This document shows positions 10,856 through 22,269 of a stretch of DNA of 64,000 nt, one piece after another. Position 1 is the stretch's first letter; each line of letters starts with the position of its first letter. Where the stretch lies: NCBI GenBank assembly GCA_031213475.1, contig JARUPZ010000024.1, forward strand, positions 8,869,324-8,933,323. Direction: 5' to 3'. The DNA comes from Nereocystis luetkeana. Its lineage: Eukaryota; Sar; Phaeophyceae; Laminariales; Laminariaceae. The translations under genes were made by a program, and so were the position numbers. The notes under the pieces are model-generated. The model was not told where the DNA came from, searched no databases, and saw only the letters and a program-made list of their open reading frames with translations.

Positions 10856-11225
10856 GCCCCCGCTCCCCCCTCCCACCCCCTTCCTGCTGACGAAGGTGGC
10901 GCACTACCGCCTCTCTCCGCTCTCATCGCTTCCCTCGCTCCTCCCGCTCCCCTCGCTGCTCCCGTTCCCCCCGCTCCCTCCGGTCCCCCCGCTTCCCCCG
11001 TTCCCCCCACTCCCTCCACTCCCTCCGCTCCCCTCGCTTCCCCCGCTCCCCCCGCTCCCCTCACTCCCTCCGTTCCCCCTTCCCCCCCCGCTCCCCCCGA
11101 TCCCTCTGTCCCCCGGTCCTCACGCTTCCCCTTCTCCCTCCGCTCCCCCCACTCCCTCCCCCCCTCCCCCCCTCCCCCCTCCCCCCTTCCGCCTGCTGAA
11201 GAGGGTGGCGCACTACCCCCCCGCC
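10856..11225. repeat. C-rich minisatellite, right of element D1
   Basis: Imperfect repeats of CCCGCTCCC-type 9-mers, flanked by two copies of GGTGGCGCACTACC (about 10894 and 11203). On the - strand this reads as Gly/Glu/Arg-rich protein. It may be a real expanded coding repeat of the retrotransposon or a later expansion. Confidence 0.55.
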
Positions 11226-11339
11226 TGGCGTTTCGTCCCGTACTCGCGTCGGCCCCTCTCCCAGCACTGCTTCCTCGTGGACCCCTCCCAGAACCTCTCG
11301 ATCGGCCTCGTCTACCCCTTGTGATTGCTCCCCCCTCCC

Positions 11340-12704
11340 TCACGTTAGTTGGCACTGTCGGTCCGGGGGTTGTCGACGCGGCCTCGGACCTTGTCCAGGG
11401 CTCTTCTGGGTTGTTCTGCAGGCGTGGTATCCCGGCTTCCCTCGTTTGGGTGGCTCTCTGAGATACTCGGAGCTGCGCGTTCTTGCTCCAGCTGCCCTCT
11501 CCTCATCGGATTCCTCTCTAGCGCCGGCCCCATTCCTCCCGGCGAGGGCACCGCCTCCACCGGAAAAGGGAGGAAGCGTGCTACTTTCCGCCAGCGCGTT
11601 TTGAACGCCGAGGGTCCATCTCGTCAAGCGTTCCTCCCACTCAGCGTCGAGGCCCGCCAAGTATTCTTGAACATGGGGCCCAATGTAGAGCCTCCGGTTA
11701 GATAATCGAAGCAGGACATCCTGCAATCGAATCCCGAGCGCGACGAACCGCGTACGGTAGCGGCCGACGGCCACTTCCGATTCCCTCGAGCGTGGGAAAT
11801 CAAGATAGGCCGCTTGAGGCAGGCCCAGAGCATCGCTGAACAGGGAGCACAAGAGGAACGAAGAGGTTGAGCTTCTCCTGTGGGCACGTACCATGTGCTC
11901 GAATGAGCTGTATACGCCGGCTGTCAGGTAACTAGCCGGCCCCGGTCCTGGGGCGTCCCGTTGAAGGAGGTCGGCGAACTGTATGGTGCTCCTTAACGTT
12001 GCCCATCTCCCCCCCGACTCCTCCATTGGTAAGCCACTAGCAAGCTCCGCCGGGTGGGGGGGTCGTCTTCCCTCGCCCCCCTCGTGGCGGCATGCGACGC
12101 AGGACCTCGGGTCTGTATGCCCTCTCGCGAGGCGGTCTGCTCGTTCCAGCATGCAACTGGCGTGCACAAGCCCCCCGTGGGAGCACGGGACGGGTACTTG
12201 CATGTGAATGCCCCTCGACGCCCCTGCCGAGTCTTGCAGAGCCTGTCCGCAGTACGTGCACTCTGCGTCTTCCTCCTCTCTTTCCCTCCCTTCTGCCTGT
12301 TGGGTTTGAGCTGGGTTCGCGACGTCCTCATCCTGCGAAATCGCTGACCACCACGATATTTCCAGTTGTCTCCTTCTATGGGTGCCCGTCACTTTAGCGC
12401 CGTCATAACGTAGGTGTAGCCTCGGCAGTATCTGGGTGAGACGGAACGCTCTCCGACGGAGCGGCCCATTCCCTTTTGGGATGGCTACCCCGAACCGATC
12501 GTCTGCCCTGCCGGAGGCCCCCTGTACGTTCTCCACGGCGCACTCCGTATGAGCGAGCCAACTTGCGAAAGAGAACCTGTTACGGTCTGTAACTTGCTCT
12601 CCACAGGCCCCGCACGGCGCTTCCACTTTTGCTAGCTGAGGGGCCGTGCCACGCCAATCTCCCCAGATATCCTCCTCCCCTCTCTCAGTTGCACTCCTCG
12701 ACAA
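11340..12704 (-). pseudogene. Retrotransposon segment with RING-like fingers 3 and 4
   Basis: An open stretch of 454 codons. Finger 3 begins CGACGEQV and closes with AHTEC (about 12610-12530). Finger 4 runs CTYCGQAL, CSHGGLVHASC, then SCVAC (about 12260-12090), a good RING-type order of CxxC, C-H-C and CxxC. Between and after them is well-formed protein with hydrophobic helices, including FLLCSLFSDALGLPQAAYL. The frame differs from both neighbouring segments, so either indels or an intron-like gap separate them. Confidence 0.55.
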
Positions 12705-12772
12705 ATCTATCGTTCCGGTTGGGGTGGTGGACCTGCCGTTGAGGCGGAGCTCCGCTGCGTTGACCCTGGCAC

Positions 12773-13675
12773 CTATGGCTCTCTCTCTTCCGCCGTATCC
12801 GCCGATCTACCGAGACCCCTGATCTGTTGGAGAAGAGGGTGTAGATCCACATCTTGGTGCACCGCATGTAGAGCCGGGTTCGGGCACGTGACCTGGTGTG
12901 TGATCGTACGTGTTGCGTTGGCCCTGGCTCGGGGGATTGTATCTTCAACGAAACCTAGGGCGCAACGGCGGTGCACCTCGCATGAGCAGGACACATGCAC
13001 GAAGGCGATCCCCTCCACCAGTCCGTGGCAGATGCTGCATATCACTCGCCCTCCCCTACCGTTCCGTGTGGCCCTGGTGGATGACCCCCCTCCTCTCCTA
13101 ACCGGCATCTCACGCCGTGCGACCGCCATCGCCTCTGACATAACCTCTTCGCTGTGCTGTCGGAGTGCTATTCTGTCGGCTTCTTCGACCGTTGCGGTAG
13201 CTCTGCATGCCGCGCATCGTAGGTCGGTCGCCGCTCTGACGCGGAGAGCGGCATAGCAAGGCAGGTGGAGTCGGTGAGGGAAGCTGCCGAGATGGACCAT
13301 TGGGGCCACCAATGCCTCGTAGCACACGCAGCAGTCTTCCGGGGGCTCCACTCGGGGCTACCCCTTCCCTGCGGGTGGCGGCGGCGGTGATTCTGGGGTC
13401 GACGTAGATCCCGAGCTCCCCCCCTCCCGCGCTCCTCCGGGCGTCGTCGGTGGCGTCCTTGGTAGCGGCGTTCGCGCCGGTCCGGTCGCTGGCTGCGATG
13501 ACGTCACTTTCGCCAACACCGCTTCCGGTGTCAAGAGCGGCGTCCCTGTCGAAGGGTGTGCCACTGTCAGCAACGACTGCCGTGGCACTGTCACAGGTGA
13601 CGGCAGGGGTGGCGTGTCAGGCTGTAATACGGTCGGTGGTGGTCGCGATGTCTCCGACGGTGATGGCGCGCACAT
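12773..13675 (-). pseudogene. Retrotransposon segment with RING-like fingers 1 and 2
   Basis: Two open parts in one frame are split by a TAG at 13358-13360. The upstream part (13675-13361) is Pro/Thr/Ser-rich. The downstream part (13351-12773) has finger 1, CCVCYEAL with a later CAAC (about 13340-13200), and finger 2, CSICHGL with CSCEVHRRC and a final CPNP (about 13050-12870). The Cys/His spacing resembles RING fingers found in E3 ligases, but binding of RNA or DNA is equally possible. No start codon is obvious; the parts are best read as internal pieces of one polyprotein. Confidence 0.55.
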
Positions 13676-14771
13676 CGAGCTCGCTGGTGGAAGCCGTGGC
13701 TCTGCTTGGGACTGCCCCGTTTGACTGAGGCTTCCTTGGGCGCGGCTCGAACACTTCCGGTCGTCGTGCTGTTGGAGATAGAGTTGGAGTCTCCTGCAGC
13801 GTCTGTGACGGCGGCTGCGGGGGCGTGGGAGGCCTTTCTTCGGAGGTGGGTTGCAGACGCGCTGGTGTAGGGGTCGGGGAGTGAGTCCCGGTCGTGGCTG
13901 GTTGCGCTGAGAACGAGGGGTCTGGCGCCTGGACCGGTGCAGGTACCATCCGTGGCGGGAGCGGCGGTGTCTTCATCGTCAAAGCCTCCAGCCCACCTTC
14001 TGCTCTCGACTGCGTACCCGTTGACGAAAGTGCCCCACACGACGTCCTTGGCTGGGCGGGCGATATCATCGACCGAAGTTCTGGCGGCGGGGAAGCCGTC
14101 TCCACCGGCGACCGCAAAGGCTCCTCGACCGATACTCTCGATTGCCCCAATGGAGGGGTACGTATCGTAGGCGGCCCCTGCCTCGTTGCTGGCGGTGGCG
14201 TCAGGATCCTTTGCCCCGGTTGTGGTAGAAGAGGCACCCCTGAGGGGGGTTCTCGCTGGGACAGTAGTGGCCCCCTCTGTGATGCCAACGGCGTCGTCCT
14301 CTCTATCGCATGTTGCAGAGGAGGAGCGCCGGATGACTGCCTATTGGCTCGCTCAATCGTCCTAGCAGCTGCTCGGGTGCGTGCCCTCGTCCTGGTGGAG
14401 ATGCGGCCCTCCGTATGCGCTCCAGCCTCATGGCCTTGTCGCTCGTGGTTCGCCGTACCTTCAGCTCCCCCATTTGCCCTTCTCCCTGGCGATCTCACTA
14501 CGCGCCTGCGGTCCCCCCCCTCCTCAACCCTCCCTCTTCTCCAGAGGGGCCTGCGAGTCTTCTGTAGCGCCTCCGCCCTAACATGGTCCACTTCCATGGG
14601 GTCACTGAGCTCATGGTGTCGTTGACCGGATGTTGCCCACGAAGGGGGGGAGGGGGGGGACCTTGGCCTGGACCCGAAGCCCCCTAAGCTCTGAGAGCCT
14701 GGTGCTGCGCCAGGAGGTAGTGGGGGGGGGCGGCTTGGTCTGCTATTGTCAGCCCTGCCCGCAAGGAGCAT
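13617..14771 (-). pseudogene. Retrotransposon Pro-rich N-terminal segment
   Basis: 384 codons of Pro/Thr/Ser/Arg-rich sequence in a frame different from the next segment; the overlap at 13617-13675 marks a frame change. Repeated TPP and PPP motifs and many Arg-Thr pairs suggest a disordered basic region, perhaps for nucleic-acid binding. No known domain is visible. Confidence 0.4.
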
Positions 14772-15450
14772 GACTTCTTGCCTGCGTAGATCCTTTTTGA
14801 AGCGTCAACCGATCGACGTAGTCCTCTGCCCGACGGGCATCTTGAGACCCTGGAGCTGCCTCTTGTGGCAACCGAGGAGCGGTCCCGTCTACCGCCCCCT
14901 CGTTCTCTTCGGGCCCTACCTCACCCCTGCGGCCTCTCCCGTTGGGGGTCTGGGTCGGACGCCCTCTCCACCCCCTTCCTCTGTCCCCGGTGGGACGGCC
15001 TGCATGCCGCGAGCCCAACCCGGCCCCCGTTAGCAGGGGGGGGGCGCGGCTCCCGTCCACTTCCATGGGTGAAGGGTCTTGACGCTGAGTGGTTCCTCTC
15101 TAGTCGCTGTGGGAGATTCCCGACTGGCAACTGTTCCTATTGAACCCGCTCCCAGCATGGGGCATCTGGACTTCCGGCCTGGCTTCCCCCCCGCCCTCTA
15201 TTGCATACGACGTCCGACCTCTTCTTTCCTTCATTCCTGCGACAGTCGAGCCGCTCATCTCGTTTCCCCCCCTTTCCCTCTCGCCTGTCTGTAATCCGAA
15301 CCTTTGCCGTATCGTGGTCCTCTGCGAGGCCGTTTGTGGGTTTTGAAGGGTGTTGCCTCCCATGCGTAGCTGCCCGCTTCCTATCGTCAGCACCGGGTCT
15401 GTCGCCAACCCGCGCCCCGGCATCCTTTTCGGTGTACTACCGCCCTGCAA
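14749..15450 (-). pseudogene. Probable 5' coding remnants of the retrotransposon
   Basis: Two pieces in one frame (15450-15100 and 15066-14749) have balanced amino-acid composition, for example RQRFGLQTGERERGGNEM. They lie between clearer segments of the element. Stops separate them. The assignment rests on strand, order and GC-rich codons only. Confidence 0.3.
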
Positions 15451-15834
15451 CCGTATAAAGGCTAGGCTTCCTGAGAGGTTAAAACCCCTCCTTGACGGCC
15501 GCAGGAGATGGACCCTCGCGACTGGAGTCTCTCCGTAGGTGTCTCCCGCAAAGGTGACCCGTAGTCACCGGTGGGGGCGCCCCGGAGCCCCTGATGGGGG
15601 GGAAGTAGCCCTCCGCCGGCGCCCCAATATTCCTCTCAGGGGTGCGGGTGGAGCGGTGGTGTTGGTCTCATTCGAACGATCTGGCGGTCGGTGTCTTGGG
15701 CGCGATCTCGGTCGCAACGAAGGCCCGTCGCCCGATTCTGACCGACCCCTCCTAACCCCTGTAATAGAGTGCCCCGGGCACCTGGCCCTATCTTCTATCT
15801 GCACCGACCTGCCTGGAGCCTGCCGCTAGGTCCT

Positions 15835-16485
15835 TCATATTTGACGAGTTGGGCTCGTTGTCCCTGTACTCGCCCTTACAAGAGTCATCGTCTGCTGCTC
15901 GTGTCCCTCCGACGGGGGAACTGCTGCTTGGTGCGCCGTGGCTGTTGCTGGTACCCGATTGCTCCCCTGCTGCGTCCGCGCTAGTGTTGCTTGAGTCACG
16001 GCTGTTAATGGCACCCTTCCCTCCCCTTGCTGTGCCTCCCTCGGCCCACATTGTTGTAACCCTCCTGTCGCGAGTATTGACCCTCCTGCCCTCGCTCGCA
16101 TCCACGCCGGGATCGTCGTCTGTCGCCCTCGCCCCACCGGCGTAGTTGCTCCGGCTTGGCCTACCACAGCTGCTGTGGGGTGATCCTGCTCCCTCTTCGT
16201 GCCAAGTGGCCCCTGTTGATGTAGCCCCCCTGGTACGCGGCCCGGTTGTTCGTTCCCCGCACTCATCCACGCCGGGATAGTCGTGTGCTGCCCTCGGCCC
16301 ACCAGCTGTAGAACTGCCATTCGTCCCCCCTCTGTCGTGGGAGGCGTTCTTCTCGCTGCTTGGTTTCTCATGGGCCCTTCTTCCCCCCTCATGGGGCTCA
16401 CGAATTGGAGGGCGGTGTTCGGCGTAGGGAAGCGCCCGGAGAACCCCGCCGGCTGCGTCCTTCCCCTCCCTCGTTCCACCGACAC
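15835..16485 (-). pseudogene. Probable 5' coding segment with a repeated TTIPAWM motif
   Basis: A 216-codon frame in which LVGRGQHTTIPAWM and PVGRGRQTTIPAWM occur twice, about 57 residues apart, so a coding unit has been duplicated. An overlapping 283-codon frame on the same strand (16639-15788) is more Gly/Ser/Arg-rich and is more likely the shadow. Family unknown; taken as the N-terminal part of the retrotransposon by position. Confidence 0.35.
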
Positions 16486-16559
16486 TCATGTTGTTCCTCG
16501 TCCTTGCGTGGTAGGCGGCTGTGGGCCGCTGGGGGGAGGTCCGGCCACTCCTCCTGTCA

Positions 16560-16935
16560 CTCCGTCCATCCGCTCTCTTCCCCTTGCTCCTCCATCCAGC
16601 CCCCTTCCTCCCTCCTGCGTCCCGCGTGTCCTTCCCCACCCACCTGACCCCCTCTCCGTGCTCCCCTCTTCCCCATTGTCCGAAACCCCCCTCCCTCCGT
16701 TCCTTCCTCTCCTTTCCCCTCTACGCCCCGCCGCCCCTCTCTGCCTTTCTCCTCTCCCTGCCCCCCCGTCCATCTCCCCTCCTCTGCCTATTCTTCCGCC
16801 CCCATAATCCCCCCTCGACCCCCCTCCTCCGCCTCCTTCTCTCGTCACGCTCCCTTCCCCTCTTATAAATCTGGTCGCGCTCCTTCCTCCCCCCCCCCCC
16901 CTGCCCCCCCCCCCTCCTGTCGCTCCTCCATTTCC
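16560..16935. repeat. C-rich low-complexity tract
   Basis: Imperfect CCCCTCC/CTCCC repeats, ending in two C-runs near 16885-16915. It is similar to the tracts around element D1. Reading frames through it are artefacts. Confidence 0.55.
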
Positions 16936-17052
16936 CCGGCTGTGTTCTAATGTCTCATCCGTCATTACCTAATTTTTCCGATTCCTGTCTGTATCACGCT
17001 CAGTCCCTACTCAAAGTTCCTCCCCGGTCGGTGCCCCCCCTCCCCTCTCGAT

Positions 17053-17097
17053 GCCGCTGCTGCCGTGGGGCCACTAGGGCCCCGCCGCAGCAGCGGC
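17053..17097. other. Strong GC-rich hairpin
   Basis: GCCGCTGCTGCCGTGGGGCC and the downstream GGGCCCCGCCGCAGCAGCGG are almost perfect inverse complements around a 4-base loop. It lies just upstream of the retrotransposon coding region on its strand, so it may belong to its 5' UTR. Confidence 0.5.
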
Positions 17098-17299
17098 GTA
17101 ACGGCGTGTGTGGCTGGCCTCCTCTCAACGGGGTGTCCTACTCTTCCTGCTTCAACTAGAAAGGCAGCTATACCTGTGTGGTTTCTACAGCGGTGTGGTC
17201 TCTGTTATCTCGATCGCCTCCATATTCTTCTTTCTCAGATTCTATCTCTCTCTTCCTAGAGGTTGGAGACTGGCAGCGGTGTGTGAGCTGCCTGCAGAA

Positions 17300-19990
17300 T
17301 GAGTATTACACCTATTAATAGTACCAACCTCCTCTTAGCTTGGGCTCGTGTGTGGTCAGATAGGCGCCCCCAAAGATCAATGCTCCCTTCTCGCGGGCCG
17401 CAATACCGGACTCTCCCTCGCTCTCCCTTGCCCCCTGATACTGCGTGCCTCTCTGTATGTGGTTAACCAGTACTACTCCGTTATGTTTCCGTGGTACCTC
17501 GTACGATTGCAGTACGGTAGACAAGGCTGGGCGATAGGGAGTAGTGTGTGAGTTCGACCTACAGGTTGGTGTATGTATTATGTAGCGGTTTGGCTATAAA
17601 TAGTATACCTCGAAGTATTTATGGGACCAAATCCCCCGCAAAATGAATAGAAAAAGTTCTCGCACGAGGGTGGGCGACAGGTACGTACGTACGTACATAC
17701 GCGTGTATGTGCGAGTTCTACAGCAGTACCAGGTGCCTACCGTCGGTTCAGCTGGTGTACGATGCAATCGCGGTCCACAAAGATCGAGTTAGGTGTGCGG
17801 GCCACAATATATTACCGAGGCTACCGTATGCAGCAGCAGTTATCCTCGTCAGTGCCTACCCGACCTTGGCTTCACAACTCCAAGTCCTCGTAAGTAGGAG
17901 GGTCCAACAGCGGTCCGCCTATCCGCGTTACCACACGCAGATGGATCTAAAGGCAAAAGTCACTCGTTTCACACCTGCCTGTAGATTACGCCGCTTTTAA
18001 CTTTGTTTGCCAGAGGGACCACGCCACGTGTTCAGCCCTGCCCCTCCCCGTTGGGCAAGTGGGCAGATCTTCTCAGGCCGCCTCCCGCCCCCCCTACTTC
18101 CCCAGCGTGGTAGGCGCCGCCGCCCTCGCCTCCTTGCTGTATCTACTCGTTACTTTACTCCTAGGTACTCGGAGCATCTGTCTGCACCTTCCCTTATTGA
18201 TATTTTACGAGTATCGTCTGGCCTTTGCTCAGGACGACCCAATCCGGCACACTCTTCTGTCGATGACCACCATAATTACAGCCGTTCTCCGTGCAGATAC
18301 GTCTCGTGCGGCATTTACATTTTGCGTTACCACTGCGGCTGCCGTCTCCATCATCCTTGAGTTTGTGACGAAGTAAGTTCGACATCGTTTTCATTTCATT
18401 ATCCTACCAGCACGGTCGTCTGACCTCTGCTCTGACACCTCGATTTAACACACCTCATCCTCTCGAATAAAGTGATAATATTGACGACCATTCATTCGGA
18501 TATTTCGGCGTCCGATCCTGCGGGCGCTCCTTGCACCCGTGGCATTTGGATATTTAGTTATAATCATACTCGCACTTACTTGCAACATTCAGGTAGTATT
18601 TCGAGGTTTGAAGTTGAGTACTACTCACACTTCCAGTCACTCGCAATGTTGAGGCCGCAAGCACCCTATGAATAATAGTCTCAGCATTCAGAGTACGAAA
18701 TTTGCTCGATACGGAAACAGTCGATACTCCGAGTGTGGCCCCTCTGTTGGGCGTTTATCGTATTACCCGCAGATTGTATTGCATCGTGCTGCTGCAACCA
18801 ACGACTAAATAAAGTTGCAGTGTGAGATTTCAGAGAGGGAGCAAACACATCAAATAAATATAACACAATTTATAATTTTAACGCTTATTGGGGTCCTACA
18901 TAAAGTGACTTACAAAGTGGTTTTCATGAATTTAAAGCACAGGGCCAAAATTGTTGTCCATTCTACACATACATGTACCTGGTATGTAGTACTGGCTCTC
19001 ACCTATTATAGCTCCTATATTCTCTACAGGAACCTGGCCCGACCGCCGTAGGGGCGGGAGTGCCTTTGATTCCCTAGCAACACTATACTGCAGAGGTCAG
19101 GTGCATTTTGGGTAGGTCCTGGAGTGAAACTTGGAGCAGCGACATTCTGCCAACAAAAAAGGTCGGTAGAGTACCATTGCCCAGTCATCGGGACTCAGTC
19201 GTTGACTCGCTAATACCGGTCATTTTTTTGAAGTACCGAGTCGAAAAGTACGTCAAAGCACAGAAACGACAGAGTCCTCGTGAGTCTGGAGGATACGGGG
19301 GTGGTGTGGAAATAACTAAGTCCTCGCGAGGCTCATGGGGGCTTAGATTCGAAATATAAAACCAGATTCGAAATATAAAACCAGATTCGAAATATAAAAC
19401 CAAAACATAACATTACAGTCCAATCGCGCAGATTAGATGTTGATGGCTTCGACGTGCCGTGAACACACCCATACCAAATAAGACGCCGCAGTACAGTCTA
19501 AGATGCCAAAAGGCGTACAACGAGAACTTTTGCCGATGATCGCTACGTACATACACCCCGTGAATAAAACTCTGTAGACAAAACATATAACATAAATAAA
19601 TGCAGCTTAGCTGCGCAAAACTCGAGCCTCAACGCGCCGTTCTACAACCTGAACCAAAGAAATAAACGCAGGCACGACCTCACCGGTGACATATATATAG
19701 CAGGGTAGGTTGACTTTCATCCTTCGTGGGCCGTTTTCGTCGTAATGTAGGTATCGAGAAAGTACGTAGGAAGTAAGTACGTACTCGTGCAATAGTCTAA
19801 TACAGTTCGTAGTCTAGTACGGCAAGTCGTAGGTTGTAGATATATATTGGGGAAAATATTGTCGTAGTGTACTGTGGGTATCAAGAAAGGACGTAGAAGT
19901 ACGTACTCGTACCGTAGCCTATTATTATTGCAGTATTATTCTATTGTACAGCACTATAAGCGCGTTGGTCTTCCTTGGTCTTCCATGCAT
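17300..19990. other. Intergenic region without a supported gene
   Basis: No reading frame here shows a domain or codon bias. Visible features are TACGTACGTACG near 17683, three copies of a 19-bp unit at 19346-19402, and related words AAGTACGTAGGAAGTAAGTACG near 19757 and 19890. Confidence 0.5.
19346..19402. repeat. Three copies of a 19-bp tandem unit
   Basis: The unit ATTCGAAATATAAAACCAG is repeated three times without change except at the last bases. Confidence 0.85.
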
Positions 19991-20109
19991 TTTTTTCCTG
20001 CGGGGTACGACTTTTCTTCCGACATATAAGCTACGCTTGACTATTCGTATGAATACGAGTACGAGAAAGCGCCTGCACCCATGAACGAACGAGAGAATAC
20101 ACAACCGAC

Positions 20110-20945
20110 GGTCCAAACAACGATTTAGGTGTAAACAGACGATTTACAAATGCTAAGAGATTCATGCTCCATTGAGGAAAACAACCCGAAAGCCGCATGC
20201 CCTACGTACGTACATACCCCAGGTATATAGGGCACCTATTATTTTCTTCTTTCGATAATATATATGCTGTATGCACGGAAGAGAACGCACAGCACGGCGC
20301 AGCAGCACCACACAAACAATGCAAATAAAACCGAAAATTTCGGACCCAAAAAAAGTCCCCGTCCCCTCTAATGTACGAGTATTAACTTTCTGCCTGATTG
20401 GAACACCTTGCACCGATCAAAAAAGAAAAAAATCGAACAGCAGAGCTTCTCTCAGCCTCGTACGCCGCCCGTCCATCTCGCGACCACCTCACCACCGAAT
20501 CGGTCCGGGTAAAGATTTCCTCTCTCTCTGCCACAGTGAGCCCCGTCTCCCGCTTCGAGTGAAGCCCGGTGCTCACCGTAGCCCTCGTTCGCCAGCTCGA
20601 CAAAGTTGGTGTTCAGACTGCGTAGCTCTCTCTGTGAACTTCAGCTTGGTCGCAAAAACAAGCACCGCTTGGATCTTAACTTGCAATCCCGAACGACCCT
20701 TATAGACTCGTACAATTATTTTCACAATTCCACACATACATGGAGGCTAGACACAGCCCATCCATGCTTCCCTCGTGTCTCCTGGCGCACGCGACGCCTA
20801 GCCCCGAAAACGGCGACTGCGCTCGTTGCAACCCCCATTCTACCCGCCAGCACCCGCTGACACCCGCGACGGCGCCCGGCTCGCCCGCGGTGCCGTGCTC
20901 TGAGTACACGCACGAACACGAAACGAAATACAATTTCTACTGAAT
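20110..20945 (+). repeat. Dispersed repeat B, copy 1 (5'-truncated)
   Basis: Shares ordered blocks with copies at 42259, 54213 and (inverted) 60394: CGTACGTACATACCCCAGGTA, CAGCACGGC, CCCCGTCCCCTC, CTCAGCCTCGTACGCCGCCCG, GTGAAGCCCGGTG and CGACGCCTAG. It lacks the left ~100-200 bases with the GC hairpin. The frames differ between copies, so it appears non-coding. Confidence 0.65.
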
Positions 20946-21039
20946 TATAAGCTACTCTTGACTATTCGTCTGAATACGAGTACGAGAAAGCCCTTGTATT
21001 CATGAACGCGATTTTTGTACGTAATTATAAGCTCCACCA

Positions 21040-21385
21040 GATATTGTTTTTTTACCAGAAAAAGGTATGCCATAGCAGAAAACGTCATCTAACTTGGATT
21101 TGGTGTGCCCTTATTACCTCCTTTATTTTTTTTGCCCCGTAAACTGGCAAAAATACACTGGTGTACCGTTTTTTGTCATTTTTGGGACTCGGACGGACGG
21201 ATATTGATATTTTGCCAGAAAACGGCATACCTTGAAAGAAAACGTCATCTGAATCTAACTTGAGTTTGGTGTACACTGATTCCCGGGTGTTCATGTTTTG
21301 TACCGTAAAATGGCAAAAAATTACCGGCGTACCGTTTTTTTGTCATTTTGTCCGGAGGGACAGGTGTTTAATTTTGCTCCTGAAA
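21040..21385 (-). repeat. Satellite-like repeat F, inverted two-unit block
   Basis: Reads as the inverse complement of the repeat at 5455-5935, with the blocks CCAGAAAACGGCATACCTTG, AACTTGAGTTTGGTGTACAC and ACCGTTTTTTTGTCATTTT. Both blocks lie next to related words such as AAGCTACGCTTGACTATTCG. Confidence 0.6.
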
Positions 21386-22269
21386 ACCCTAGGTAAATCT
21401 AGGAAACTATCGATAATGGGAAACGGTAGTTTGCGCCAGGCAGCATCTTCGACGACTGCCCAAGAGATATATCATGCGCCTGGAGAACCGCAATCTTCTA
21501 GTGAAGGTCATTTCTTCATCATCGGTGATGTAGCCCTTGTGCTATGCCCCCTTGCGTGACTTCAAACACTTTAGCGTTTTTGCGAGCTTCTTGTGCTACT
21601 CGCTCGCAACTTTGAATACACGAGAACACCTCGTGAGTCGTTTCTTGCTGCCTACGACTTCCGCCTGACGCACCCGACGTCCTCACAGATCCCATCATGA
21701 GCATCCCTCAATTTCGCGGGCTGCAGTTTCCTGTGAAGAGTTGTAGCCGCCCGCAAGTGACACAGGTGCAAACGTTCAGTTGGGGTTTGTTGTTTGTCTC
21801 ATTTTATGTACCCCAAATTTCGACCAATTAATTTCGACCTGGATCACCTCTTAGTCGAGGTGTAGGCCTCTGTTGAGCGCCTGCGGGGGGTCAATCTCGA
21901 GAGAAATACAAGCTGCTGTGATGAACCTCTAACAAGTTACCGTCGCTCTCCGGTACACTACACACGAACCAGCCGTAGTTCTAAACGCAGCGTGTTATGA
22001 TCGTGATGTTTTTGTAGCTGTTCCGATAAAACATCTACCTGGTAGATATTATCGTGACCGGGAACCCGGGAACCAGGGGACGCCTGGGTGCTAGCGCCCC
22101 TTTAAGGGTGCTCAAGACGACCATTTTCGGAAGGCCCTCGACCAGATATTTCCGATAAACAGCTTGTTGTTCGGTATTATTGGCAAAATCCCGTTCTGGA
22201 AAAATCGAGCCCTGAAAACGATCGCACCCCTGTGCCAGCTCATCGCGCCCAAGGTACATACATTAGTAG
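21386..22269. other. Intergenic, nothing recognised
   Basis: No coding sequence with a recognisable domain and no clear repeat family is seen here. One TACCTGGTA motif lies near 22036. Confidence 0.45.

Larger units (their letters stand above)
6541..17000 (-). mobile_element. Decayed non-LTR retrotransposon with restriction-like endonuclease and RING-like fingers
   Basis: Fragments on the - strand follow the order of a single long polyprotein: Pro/Thr/Gly-rich N-terminal segments (16485 to 13358), five Cys/His clusters of RING-like spacing (13351 to about 9600), a reverse transcriptase (9304 to 7804) and a CCHC knuckle plus restriction-like endonuclease (7797 to 6556). Reverse transcriptase followed by knuckle and endonuclease is the layout of the R2, NeSL, CRE and Utopia groups; which one cannot be settled by eye. 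The element is broken by in-frame stops, frame changes and an inserted family D repeat at 10330-10855. The 5' limit is uncertain, somewhere near 16950-17300. The 3' side ends next to two copies of a ~23-bp unit at 6541-6583. Confidence 0.75.

Noticed and set aside
10751..11461. + strand Pro-rich frames opposite the retrotransposon
   Set aside because: Produced by C-rich minisatellites; no domain and not continuous with any exon.
13894..14625. 243-codon + strand frame
   Set aside because: Shadow of the - strand Pro-rich retrotransposon segment.
18059..18376. 105-codon hydrophobic frame as a membrane protein
   Set aside because: No codon bias, homologue or splice context; Leu/Ile/Val content follows from T-rich DNA.
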